From NCBI GenBank assembly GCA_963920705.1, contig OY987227.1, positions 18,377,434-18,441,433 on the forward strand: a stretch of DNA of 64,000 nucleotides, in the 5' to 3' direction. This document shows, in pieces, positions 33,951 through 46,040 of this stretch (positions within the stretch are counted from its first letter, which is position 1; each line of letters starts with the position of its first letter). The notes beneath the pieces were generated by a model, which searched no databases, was not told where the DNA came from, and saw only the letters and a list, made by a program, of their open reading frames with translations. Made by a program: the position numbers and the translations under genes. Origin of the DNA: Odiellus spinosus (lineage: Eukaryota > Arthropoda > Arachnida > Opiliones > Phalangiidae).

Positions 33951-36261
33951 TTAGGCTTCATTTTTGATCATAAAAATGTATATTTTTTATCAAATAAAGG
34001 GAAGTTATATCAATTATTTTCATTCTCTCTTTCTGTAATGTTGCCTAAGAGATAAGGATTTTTTTGGACTTGGACTGAAAGGAGAAGAGGGGAAAGGTTC
34101 TCGTCATAAATTTCTGTAATGTAATTTTTCTGTTTTTGGTCCTAGAACTTAATGGAAGAGACGACTCTCGTAAAGAGGGTATACCAACATAATTATTAGC
34201 TAGATTTCGTCACGTACAAAACTGTACGTTCCACGTTATAGGTACGATTTTGGTATCTGTTAGATACCGGGTAAACTAGGTTTTGCGCGTATTGAAATAC
34301 CTGTATGCTTTCAACTGCGCCAGTTAAAATCATTATGAGATTTGAGAGCCAGAGCTGCCAGGCGGGAGTTATCTCACAGAGGTCAGATGTTAGGAATATC
34401 TTGCTATACCTTATTTAGTTTTTCTGATTCTGTATATGCTGAAATTTCGAACTGATATGAATTGTATTATAAACCCCCCCCCCCCCCTTTTTTGTAGCAT
34501 ACCTTTGTTTTTACTATCGGTCGTTACAACATTTTACTTTTTATTATTTTTTTGTTTCGTCCTTCTGTTATGGGTGTGGACTTCGGTATACTATATGAAA
34601 AGCGTTTGCGAAATGACAATGGTTTTTTATTAGTGATAATAATCCCTCTTAATGGGATTGTCCCTGACTCTGAAATAAATTTACGAAAACAGAGAAGAAT
34701 ATCCAATGTCCTTATAACCGTAAGTGTATACTTGGATATAAGTATGATATCTGTTAAGGTGTTTCGCAAAGTACCGTTTAACTAGCAAGAATCCATGGAT
34801 AGTTTGAAATTATCGCCGTTAATTACAAATTTGATGGCATATCGGAAACGTATTTAAGGTAGACGTTTCAAAACAGATCATGCGCTACAAAATAATTGTT
34901 GGGTTGAATTGGCCGTTGAATTTTTGAAAATTCAAGTTATTCAGAATCACGAGAATTTCCGATAGCATCCGACAGTGAAACTTAAGCCTATTTTAAAGCA
35001 GCTCATGAGCGAATCAATGATGTTAATACTGAATATCATTACGCGGCGCCTCACGACGCAACGCTCCAATTAAAGAGGGTTTAAGAAACGCTTTAAGTAG
35101 ATCCTGTTTTACGAGTAAATTAAAATCGAGTTATAGCTTAATATTGCTACAGGATTCATTCTACCTTTAAACACTCGAGACTTCTATAGCTTGAAAAATA
35201 ACGGGATGAGTAATTTACGTATACACGCAGTCAGTTCTTAGGAAAAATTCTCATTAATGAATGTTTCTCTATTAACATGTAATTATATAATTAAAGAGCA
35301 GATTGCGAAATAATGAAAACTAACTTGGATTAATATACAATGTTAAACCTCATAGGGAAAAGTAGTCGTTGCTACTTTCTTACAGATTTCAATCCGATTT
35401 AATTAGTGCGACGTAATTTTTTAATTCCATAACTTTGTCATAGCGACCGTATTGACCCGTACACTTAACTGGACTTAATTGCAAAGAATTTAAATAATTT
35501 CACTTGGAAACACCTATTGATTAGGTACTTTCTGTTCGGGTCTTAAATTACGAGTATCTTCTATTTTTTTTTTTTAAGATTAAGTTTTAAATCCCTTTCA
35601 AATTATTCGAAGAAAACCATTTTATTTTTATTAATCCCTGTTTTATTTCATTTTATTTCTCTGAAATAAAATCGCAAAACTTTTAGATTTCCAATATTTG
35701 AATCTAATTGGTAGTCTGGTTGGTTCATTCAGATATCAGCTAGGGGCCAAAAATCCGGCGTTGTGGGTTTTCCGCGTCCTCGCCCGATGCCTAGATGTTT
35801 TCATTATCCCAAATAATGGCTCGTTTCGCTTCCAGACGGCCAAATCGCTTGTTAGTCCGGATTTAGGAGGGAAAAGGGGGTTCCTTACGCTAATTGAGAC
35901 GGTTTCCCTAATCCTTTACCCCGTTTCTTGACTATTCATAAGTTCATCCGAGCTTATAGCCGTATCATCTAAATATTGAACTTAAAACCCAAACTTCCGA
36001 TAGAACGGTAGCGGCCAATCTGATTGGTCTAATCCTTAATTGAGAATTTCCAAAACACCCACGCTTAGACGAGGAACAAAAGGGAGGCGATAGAGTCACT
36101 CTAGATAGGGAAAAAAATAAAATTCATTACTTTCTCGTAAAGGAAAGGTTCAACTTAATATTTTTATTTTTGAAATACGTTGGTAATTGTTTAAGAAAAA
36201 AACCAAAAAAAGGTTTGAAGGTAAATGAAATTAATTTAATTAAGAGCGTCTTTTCCCTCCC
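33951..36261. other. Unassigned AT-rich stretch
   Basis: Contains a C14 run (34474-34487) and a GC-richer patch at 35740-35890 with no convincing gene. At 35333-35370 there is a short phrase (TATACAATGTTAAACCTCAT) that recurs in diverged form near 46320. Confidence 0.45.
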
Positions 36262-36392
36262 AAAAACATCATACGCGGCGCGATGACGGTGGTTGACAAG
36301 CTTCTCTCATTGGCTCCGAAAAAGAGGGTCAATGAAAGAAGCTTGTCAGCTGTCGTCATCGTGAAGTGGGGAAGATTTTGGGCGTGAGAGAG
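36262..36392 (+). repeat. Long hairpin, miRNA-precursor-like
   Basis: 31-nt arms at 36282-36312 and 36330-36360 are separated by a 17-nt loop. As plus-strand RNA, 26 positions pair normally, four are G-U wobbles and one is a mismatch. CCCAAAA (36259-36265) and TTTTGGG (36376-36382) allow an outer extension. It could be a pre-miRNA-like hairpin or a small fold-back transposon. Confidence 0.6.
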
Positions 36393-36734
36393 AATCTACT
36401 CTGAAAGGCAATGATGACAGTTAAATCTATTTTTCTTAGCTTCATTTCTCCCACCTTAAAAATTGGTTTTTTAAGGTTAGATTCCCCTTAGAGATCAATT
36501 TGTAGCAAAAACTTCTTTCGGTAGTTCGCAATCTGCTCATTATCTGAAACTAAAAAGATTTGTCTCTTCCAATTTGAATTTTTTTTGGCGAGAAATTTAG
36601 TATAATTTTACTCGTTAAGCCTAAATCTATATTTTTCGTGAGACTGACCCTTTAATGAAGAAATAATATATTGTCCTGGGAACACCTGTCCCCTTTTAAA
36701 AGAGGACCATTGTTAGGAATGATTATTATCGTTG

Positions 36735-36895
36735 CAAATGTGGGTTTTTCCGAGAACAGTAGCTCGCGTTAGGTAGAACATTTTAACAGGCGTCTATTGA
36801 ATATGTATTTGGTTTTTTTCATCCTAAATGTGGGCTTCTCTCTAAACATAATTGCGCGGCAGGTAGAACACTTTTACAGGCGTCTATAGAAAACA
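36735..36895. repeat. Repeat R2, two tandem copies (about 90-bp period)
   Basis: AGGTAGAACA recurs at 36771 and 36861, each preceded by AATGTGGG-like and CG-rich words and followed by TTTnACAGGCGTCTAT. A third, diverged copy is near 14412-14470. Confidence 0.7.
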
Positions 36896-37594
36896 TAATT
36901 TGGCATTAAAAATATTAGAAATAGAAACTTTTAACTAGTAACGATTTCATGTGTTAGAATAATAAGACGTCTTTGACTTTGATTAATATTATGGATTCTG
37001 CTCTTAAACCAAATCAGGAGTAAAAAAAAAAAAAAAAAGCAATGTTTCGTACTGGTTCGCGTTGGTTCAGGGTGAAGCTCTTAAAATATTTTACTAATAT
37101 TATATATTATTCACCAACAAGTGTTGTTGGAACCCCGAAAAGTTTCTGAAAGGCAAAGATAAGCTACCTGAGCGAGCATATATTTTATATTTATCATATC
37201 GATCTTATAAACGTGTTTGCGAAGATAGATTTCAATCTTATTATTTATTCCAGTAGAAGTACTGAAACATTTTTAGAAATTGAGAGAATATTTATGCTAA
37301 AAGTTAAAATAAAATTTACTAAAAGCTTTAAATTTTCGATAGAAAAAAAAATCAGTATTTAAATATAAACGATGCATTTTAATCTCTAAAATTTCAAACC
37401 ATCCTCGGTTCAATAAGAAATAGAGAGAAATCTTTAGCATTGCTTCTATTAAGGGAGTGGAAAAAAATTTAATACCAGTATAAAATGTAATTTTCCTTGC
37501 ATATTGCGTATTCAAATACAGAAATCAAATTAGAATTTTAACAGTGCATGCATAATAAATATAAAAAATATTTAAAAATTTTCAAAAATTAAGT
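36896..37594. other. AT-rich stretch, possible intron
   Basis: No gene. An A16 run is near 37023-37038. If the minus-strand exon at 37595-37783 is real, this would be its intron. I could not identify a second exon. Confidence 0.4.
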
Positions 37595-37783
37595 TTAAGA
37601 ATAAAAACGAATCTTACCCTCTCTTTTGACATTTGCGGAGTTTTTCGTGCGCAAAACATCAGCAAAATCGATGAGATAAGCTGCAGTGGCTGAACGCGTT
37701 GGTCCTGGCGAATGTGGTGTTAAAATAGCCAAGCAACTGACCACCACGACACTTTGCAAAACCCCCGTAAAACTCGTCGTCAT
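37595..37783 (-). CDS. Possible first exon of a secreted protein
   Basis: From an ATG at 37783 (minus strand) the frame encodes a plausible signal peptide: a hydrophobic stretch VLQSVVVVSCLAIL at about residues 8-21 and a possible cleavage after ATA near residue 34. A short region AYLIDFADVLRTKNSANVK follows. At about residue 56 the DNA reads AGAGG|GTAAGA, a good splice donor at about 37616, and the open frame ends a few codons later, as expected if translation normally leaves at that donor. The exon is GC-richer than its surroundings. I do not recognise the protein. No downstream exon or promoter was found, so chance is a real alternative. Confidence 0.33.
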   Translation of the reverse strand: MTTSFTGVLQSVVVVSCLAILTPHSPGPTRSATAAYLIDFADVLRTKNSANVKREGKIRFYS

Positions 37784-40059
37784 GTCTTAGTAGAATTTAT
37801 AAAAGTTCTTTATTTCTTGAAAACTTCTCGTATTCTTCTTTTTTTTAAAACTCTAGTCGTTCCCGTAATAAAATTTAGTAAAGTAGATTTTTAAAATAAT
37901 TACTAGTAGTTTTTATTTCTAACTTAAATGCAATATAGCCCTAAGAAAATACTTCAATTATAATCTAATCTAATTTAATTTTAATTTATTATAATCAAAA
38001 TAGATATTATTAAGAATATTTTTTAAAATTACTAAGCGAAAGCAATGATTTTTTGTTGTTGTTGTTGTTGTTGTTGTTATTCTTAATTTGGTGCGGTAAA
38101 TTTGATCGAATGGTGTCAGTTTAGTTCCAGAGAAATGATTCTTATATGTTCTTAATATATATCTATATATTAGATAGATGAATCTTGTACACTGTCAAAA
38201 GTCGGTTGTTCCCGAACCAGACGACGGGAAGCGAGCGAGTGAATCTAGAGAGTATAACGCTTCTTATATTGTAACCCCTCTTGTAAAATTCAAGCTGAGA
38301 AGTACGCGAGAGAGGGGAGACTGATCTGGAAACAAGTACGTCGGCTTTAGCTAGCGGCCTGTACAGACCATACCTCGGGCTTTTTCTTACACTAGAAATA
38401 AAGGGGGTAAAATTCTACTAATACAGCTTGCAACGGAGATAGAACCAGTCGCGCGGAGGCGATTTGACGTAGACCTCCATAACTACCACGAAAGTAAAAA
38501 GGTATATTGTAAATCTTGGGGCTAAAAAGTTATAACTTCATTTCAAGCTAGTTTTAGAAGTTAATTGGTGAAAAACGATCCGCGCGTGGTGCGGAAGATC
38601 TTTCGCGTTAAAAATATTGAACTTTCTCATCTCTAAATTAATTATTTATATTAGTTGGTGCGTTATTTCAAAATTACAGACCTAATAATTATTTTCAAAG
38701 TTAATTGATGTTGAATTGAAATTTTAGTGTAAGACCAAAGCTGGGTTCATTCTCATAACATATATTGAGACGCGAGAATAGAGGTGAGATTGAATGTATA
38801 ATTTTCGAAGCGCTGAAATATTATAAATATAAAACCATTTGTTCTGTAGTGAAAATGAAGTTTTAATTAAAACTTAAGTAGTTCCCAAACAGATGTTTAA
38901 GTTTTAGACTGGTTTAGCACTTTGCACTCCGAAAAGCATTAGTAGAACGAGTAAGGCGTGGGACAAGGAATATTAGTCACAAATATATCCTAATACGTTC
39001 AGATCAATTCCCTAGAAACTTAATTTTGGTAGATATTGAATTGTTGCTCTCGGGTTGTGATATTGGTATCTTTAATACGCATGCGTCTCGTTTAAAGAAG
39101 CCTACGTTGCGTTCAACCAATAACGAGAGGTTATTTGGGCTCCCCCTTTCTCGTTGTTACCCCCATCTCTTCCACGCGTTCTCTAGAAACTCCACAGCAG
39201 AACTGTTTCCTCTTAGCTGTTTGGGCTTAGAAACTGTGACTATATACGCGTGTGTATATATAGGTTTCGCTTTGAATTATTATCAACCTACTCTCACTCT
39301 CTCTCTTCCCTTTTGCTGGGGGGATTTGCTTACCTTTCGTTTTAGGGGGGGATTTTTCTCGCTACGTGTTTGTGGCTCTAGGACGTATCTTAGATTACTA
39401 TATACAATCTTGATCCAGGCAAATTTCCAAAGACTACTTTCACGTCTATGCGGTTTAACCTTTTATCTTTATCCTCCTTAGCTTTCGTTAGATTGCAAAC
39501 TTCTCCATTTACCAAAGTGTATGGTGGTCACTATTTATCCATATTCGTTGTCAGTCTCCGCTGAGGTCAGAAAATGGAGATAAAATGCTCTGATAACCTT
39601 TAAACGTGCTCTAAAGTTACGTTGTCTATTGTGCGCGTCTCTTTTTATATCGCAATATTTTGCGAGAGAAACGTTAGGCGAAATTTTATCCATTTCTCTC
39701 GATCGTTTTTATATAGAACGCGTGCTATAGTTTAGAGCGGGCTTTGTACGTTGTTTCATTGTATTTGTGTAAATGGTAAGGTTAAGGCCTGGATAGAGTT
39801 CGTTCGTGTCTTTGATCGAAATGGTCTAAATCCGTTTTGTTTTATTATTTGAGTAGGTTATTGCTTGAAATACGATTTAGCGAAAATAAAATTCCTTCCT
39901 GAAATATTTTATGGTAAACCATTTTGGGAATTTTCCTTTGAAGTTTTTATTTGTTTCTAAATTCCAAATATTATTTGATTATACTGCTCCGCAACCATGC
40001 TAACATGTTAAAGTAAAATTTAAACCCATAAGACCGGTTCTCTATGGAAGTTTAAATGT
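37784..40059. other. Unassigned stretch
   Basis: A (GTT)n microsatellite lies at about 38054-38078. A GC-richer region at 39050-39480 carries a 151-codon plus-strand frame (39026-39481) that opens at TTG and has no domain. I do not call it a gene. Confidence 0.45.
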
Positions 40060-40270
40060 AAAGTATCGTTTACATAGGCCTAATTCAACAGTAAAAAAAA
40101 AAAAAAATTAAGAACAAATATTGAACTAGAAGAAAATTTGAAACTTACACCGGAAATAGGCTTAGCTGGATTCACGGAGAATGTTTTACTGTTGGATTAT
40201 GCCTATTTAAACGATGAGGAATCGACAAAAAAATCACTTTTTCTTAGGTTGCATTCTCCCTTTAAGATAT
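40060..40270. mobile_element. TIR element, family R3 copy C
   Basis: The left arm ATCGTTTACATAGGCCTAAT (40072-40091) faces ATTATGCCTATTTAAACGAT (40196-40215). The interior has GGCTTAGCTGGATTCACGGA (40159-40178), matching copies at 17740 and 44682. The right outer block with GGTTGCATTCTCCCTTTAA (40247-40265) is retained. Confidence 0.8.
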
Positions 40271-42464
40271 TTTCAGGAAGAAAGACAAACAACACGAAAA
40301 AGTTTATTTCTTTTCCACCATATCCTGATTGGTGCATGGTACGGTAAAAGCCAATTAGTAATTCAATTTTGAATACACAAAAAAAATCTAATTTGATATT
40401 CAAAATAAAATCCCCCTTTACGTTCTCGTTTTCTTCGCACGAGTTTGAGCTGATCACGGAAAAACATTTTCTCCCAGACTTGAAAACTAATACGCAAAAC
40501 GTGGGTGTAGTTTCTATTGGTCATACATTTTTTCCGGGGAAAAAACTTCTCCTGATCCCCTATGGGAAAATGTGAGGCTGCAGGATGGAATCGACCTAGA
40601 CTCGTGACGTAGTTCTATCTACTAGCACATCCTCGTGCTTTGAAGTTCATTCTTGAAGAAAGGGTGAATACGCGGGAAGGCTGACTAGATTTTTAAACCG
40701 AGGTAAATCGAAGGTTTTTAGGTATATTTACTGTAGGATTTTCAATTTCTTGTAAGGGTTAGTAATAATTCAAAGAGTAGAATTCAAATGAATGAAACTC
40801 ACATATGCTCACAATTGTAAACCTGATTCAGATGATCAGATTATAGGTTGACCAAACAGGGAACGAACACGCAATTTTAAGCCAAGGATTAAGCCTCATA
40901 GCAATGAAAGTAGTTACCAAGTTCTCTTGATAATAAATTCAAACAGAATAATCGACTTGATTGAAGTTTAGTTAGAAATTTTAATCCTTTTATAAATCAT
41001 ATTCGAATGAAAAGTATAGGGTTTCTTATGGAACATGGATAACCAAAATGTCCATAATAAAACTGGGATCTTTTTGTCAACCAAAACATGCTATTGCAAG
41101 GGATGGACAGTATATATATCAACAAAAATAGTTAGGGATAATCTGGTAAAGTCGGGGATTTTCAATTCAAACATTTCATTTAAAGTGATACGGTTCAAAT
41201 ATAGTTTATTCTGTTTGGAACATAAACAACTCAAGTGTTCCATGATTTCGAATTCTTAATTCATAATTTTAACCTAATCAACTTGTTTGCGTAGTTTGTA
41301 GGAGTTAGCGTTTAATCCCGCATTAATCTCGAACATGACTATGTACAGGTAGTTCTACAATTCGTTCTTGTTCCTGCGAGGCGAGGTATATACTTGAAAA
41401 TGAGAAAATAAACGGAAATTTCCTTGATTCACCCTCAGTCTTAGGTTTCCTCTTCTCAGCCAGCTAGCATCATTCTCCCCTCATCCTACCGTCGCTTCTG
41501 GGGAAGGGAGAAAAAACATTTTTCTATCTCAGCCGCTAGCGTATCCCGCTCTCTCTTTCTTCCTAGGCACCTAGTTGTCTCTCGTATAACATTGTTAGCT
41601 TCAATCGGCTGGGGAGTTCTTTAATGGCAAATAGGGTGAGGTAGCGAGAGAGGGATAGATGGAGGGAGGGAAATTGGGCTCCGTTGTACCTGGTACTAAA
41701 ACTTGGGCGCCTACGCTTAATAAAACTTGTCGATGTAAGGAACTTTGCTTAATCCATATATGAAACATATTTTTCCTGACGATGATTCCCCTTGAGTTTT
41801 CTTTTTTTTTTTCTATCTGATTTTACAGTTTAATTTTATCTTTTTATATTTCCTGGTTCGAGATGATGAGTTTTTTTATTTTCTTTCTGCGCCAAATAAT
41901 TTAATTAAAAAAGTCAATATTTTCTATCGTAATTTGGATAAATCCAAAACAGCCTTGTTTGAAGGGAAATTCAAATCGGAATAAACCTTAGAATCTTGAA
42001 ATTTATTCATTAAATTCTCTTCTAAAAATATGAAAATTGATTTTTCATTTTCGGATGAGAGTTTCACTTTAATTAAAGAATTTCGTTAAAAAAATATTGG
42101 ATCAAACTCAACTTTTCTCTGTATCTCTTTGTTAAAAATCTAAAGAGATGGAAGTGCGTGGGTTTCGGGATGAAACTCGAAGGGATTTCAATTACCAACT
42201 ATTTTTTTTTTTGCACTAGTTACATGTTTAAGATCTACTTTAACTATTTTCCAAAGTCCTCTTGAATAGATAGCGTTTAAGAGTAGTTTCTCATGTTAGG
42301 TTTAATATTGTGTAACAATTTTCCTCGGCTTTTTCCATCATGCCAACTACTCTCTCTCTCTTCAAGGGTAGTTGAAGCCTGAATTATCTGAAATAATTGG
42401 GAATATCATCGAATTGTTTCGACAAAAATTCGGGGAAAAATCAAGGAGAGTTTTTGTAAAATCC

Positions 42465-42467
<3 letters not shown>
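40271..42467. other. Unassigned AT-rich stretch
   Basis: Short overlapping frames at 40203-40575 are motif-free. A CT/GA-rich, GC-richer patch lies at 41440-41720. No gene is supported. Confidence 0.45.

Positions 42468-42509
<42 letters not shown>
42468..42509. repeat. Poly(T) tract, 42 nt
   Basis: A pure T42 run. It could be the tail of a minus-strand retroposon, but no body is recognised. Confidence 0.95.
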
Positions 42510-42511
<2 letters not shown>

Positions 42512-44681
42512 GTACTCTATTGAGTAGTGAAAAAAATATAGTATTGGCGCTCATTTTTATTTTTAAACCTGGGAGAAAAAATGTTAGTTTTAATACACCT
42601 GGAAATTTCAGGGACAATATATAATATCAAGGAAATTTGTTTTTTAAAATGTAGGAATACTGGAAAATTCATTTTCTTTAACAATCCCTTTTAGTTTTTC
42701 CGGTTTTGTAAACTCCACTTTGAGAAGTTAAGATACACGTACCATTCACTATCGTCTTTGTGTTCATGCTTGCTTGCGGTTGCATATTAAGTAGAAATCG
42801 TAATTAACGATTGTTTAATGGCAAATGTAACAAATATTACTAAAAATTGTCAAAACTCATTAATGAATCAGGATGTGGATTAATATCATATATCTAAAGT
42901 CTACTATCTGAATAGTAATACTAACTATACTCTTTAAATATAGTCATAATGATAGAATTTAATATATAAAGTTCGTCTTCTCGCTTGAATATTATTGAGA
43001 AGTATTTGACCCCATATACAAACGCAATAATATATAAATCTATAACATTCATTTATTTGTCATAACCAAATATTCCACTTTATTATAGTCTTCTGGCATT
43101 GCCTTGCTTACGTATGCACAACAGCCGCGTATTTTAAATTCTATTTAAAGCTCTTTTATATATAAAATTCGGCCAATGGGATGGTTCGGTTTTCCACAAA
43201 TATAGCGAAAATTATGTTCATACGTACTCCCAGTTCTTTTAAAATTTTAAATGAAAATAAATATTCCGTTAGCGGCAGCTCTTGCCGGCTGCGTTACTAT
43301 TTTAGTTGCGAGTAGATTTTTACCCGATACTTCTACGTGCGAGAGTGTAATCTACGCTTTCTCAAAATGACAATGAATCCAGTATACTTTCTATACCTTT
43401 AGTAAAACTGCATTTTGAAAATGGAACGAATTAAAATTTTCTCCGCCTTCTTTGGTAAACCCAGTGAGTGACTTTTCAATTCCAAAATTATAAGTGGATT
43501 AAATACTAGCTCCCTTATAAGTAAAATAACTTGTACGTGTCATCTGTTATAGTCCTACGCAATCTTATTTAGCCCAAAATTTAACATAGATAGAACCGGT
43601 TCTCTATGGAGTTTTTTTTACTCTATAAGCTAGATATTCTATTTCTCCAAAGTGAGATAGTAATTCTTAAACAAACGATTTTTTATCGATTCATTAATGG
43701 GTAAGAGTAACATAATAGTTTCAAAAAGCTTCTGTCTATACCAAAAAATCTAATCTGCTGATCACCCTGAAGAAACTATAATATCTCACGTTCAATTTAA
43801 ATTTATATAGTTGTCGAGAAAAATTAAAGATAGTCTTTCAAACATTTTTGAGTTTTATACGCCATTTTCTGTGAATATTGGCGTAATTCGTTTACCAATG
43901 AGCACTTTCATTAATATCATTCAATGAAGAGTTATAAAACGTTTCTATGAATTTTACCGTAATAGTGATAAACTAACTTTGCGTTCGTAGAACTCTAACG
44001 AAAGCCATGTGTAAATATATATTTATCATGATTCAAAATAACCAGCTACATTTATCTCTAGTGATTAACGATAAGACATGTATTCTTACTTAGAGTACTC
44101 ATTCACTTACGTCATAAACCGAATTCTATTAATATAAACAAATAATAAATATATTGTTTTATATTTAGAAATATACTAGATTACTTTACAAAACTTCCTA
44201 GCGGATATATAAATTTTTAAATCATTTAATTTTGGTAAGATATTTAATTTGTCAAATGGATTTCGCGTAATGAATTAGTCATACTCCAGAAAATTGGACG
44301 GTAAAGAGAAATTACTTTGCTTCAGAACAGAGAGAGCGAGAGAGAGAAAAGATCTCTTACCGGGAAAATTAAAAATAACTGGAAGGCGAAAACTCGGGTC
44401 TTGGCTTGAAACAAAGATATATCGACGAAATGTAATGTGGGTCAAATCAAAATGTTAAAAGCAATCGAGCCGGCACTGCTGGTTGCATTCATTAACTCAG
44501 ACAGAGGTCATGACCCAATGACCCTGCCTGAAATCCAGCCATTTTCCAATTTTTAAAGGAGCTTCATAAAAATTTAAAATGAGAATGTAATTTATCGGAG
44601 TGGATATTTTTGGCCCGGCAAACGTATAATTTGTTATCTTAATTGAAGAGAATCTTGGAACTAGATACCATTGACCTTAAA
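42510..44681. other. Unassigned AT-rich stretch
   Basis: Phrases such as CCTGGAAATTTCAGGGA (42599-42615) resemble those near 12530-12750, so a worn repeat family is possible. A GA microsatellite patch is at 44327-44349. No gene. Confidence 0.45.
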
Positions 44682-44830
44682 GAGCGAATGCAACCAAACA
44701 AAAAAATTTTTATCGATTCCTTAGGCCTAATCAACCTGTAAAAAAAATTACAAACATATATTAAAACTTACCCAAAAAAAAGCTTAGCGGGAATCATGGA
44801 GATCACCTGAATTTCTTCGCATTGATGGGT
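44682..44830. mobile_element. TIR element, family R3 copy B (right end lost)
   Basis: The left outer block GCGAATGCAACC, then TTTTTATCGATTCC, GGCCTAATCAACC and interior AAAACTTACCCAAAAAAAAG (44764-44783) match copies at 17740 and 40060 in order. The right inverted arm is not found. Confidence 0.7.
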
Positions 44831-45753
44831 CACTTATATTTTACTATATTTATAAAAATATTCCCGTAAGATTCTGTAAATCGATGATAAATTTCTTATT
44901 TTCCTTGCATAAAAGCATTGTCCTAACAAGGAAGTATTGTATAATTAAATTTACTTACGTAAAACTAAGGTACTTTGAATCTTCCCATAAAACTCTTTTT
45001 AATCTGACGACTTAGGTTTTTAAGAAAACAGAATTTATTCCTTGGTTTATTTTCATTATTATTAGTAAAACGATAATCTTGTAAAATTCCAATTGAATCT
45101 GACCGCCATAAAACTAATTTAGGAATCCCAATCATTATATTTCTTCAGAAAGGCCGGTCGTAAAAGTGAAATCTCCTCCAATATAACCTCTCGGCTCTTA
45201 CTTTTCACGATATTTAGCCTCTAGGGTCCTTTATAACTTTAACTGGAAAACGAAGCGAGGAAAAAAAGATACTTCGGTTCTCCTTCCTTCCATAGAAATA
45301 AGTCTCGAGGCTGGAATTTGACGACGTAAAAATTATCTTCCTTTCTTAATTGACGTAGCAAAAATAAGTTTCTCCAACACTGCGAGAGGAGACGGAGGGA
45401 AGAGAAACGGCGTTTTATAGGCTGAGAAAAAGCTGTTAAAAGACACGCCTGGTGCTAGTAAAATTGGCGGGAAATAGCCTTTTTTTTTTCGCGGGATCTT
45501 TTCTTTTTATTCATCTTCAAGAATCTAGCTAAGCCTAAAGAGCTTTAAAACTGGCACTATTGTGCGTATTATGTTTCAAGCTCGTCAAAAGATTCAAAAC
45601 CTGCCCAGAATATTCGGCAGAATAATATAATGAAAGCAAGGAATAAAAATATTTTGTGAGAAAATTCTTAAGCCTTTGTCAACGTGCTTTCATTGTTCAA
45701 CCATTTAAATACAAGGCTTCTCAAATTTCTCAATTTTTTTCAATTTCTCAATT
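44831..45753. other. Unassigned AT-rich stretch
   Basis: No gene or structured repeat recognised. Confidence 0.5.
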
Positions 45754-46040
45754 TTCTCAATCGCGTTCAATGAATTAAACTCAGATTTTACAAGGATTAA
45801 TATGGATTAAGATGATATATATTGTGAGCGAGGAAGGCAATCTATTCCGTAATTTTGTTGATTGTTGATCACCTTCCACCAATTTCTCAAATTCTTAATT
45901 TCTCAAATTCTCAAATTTCTCAATCGCGTTCACTGAATTAAATTCAGATTTTCCAAGGATTAATATGGATTAGGATAATATATAATGTGAGCGAGGAAGG
46001 CAATCTATTCCGTAATTTTGTTTGTCACTTTCCACCAATT
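45754..46040. repeat. Tandem duplication, 163-bp offset
   Basis: CTCAATCGCGTTCA starts at 45756 and again at 45919. Each copy is followed by TGAATTAAA, AAGGATTAATATGGATTA and GTGAGCGAGGAAGGCAATCT. The second copy is about 120 bp. Confidence 0.92.

Noticed and set aside
33253..34055. Four long open frames (218-254 codons) on both strands
   Set aside because: They are created by a 24-bp stop-free unit, with no non-repeat domain at either end.
39026..39481. 151-codon plus-strand frame
   Set aside because: It opens at TTG rather than ATG, has no domain, and lies in a GC-richer patch where stops are rarer.
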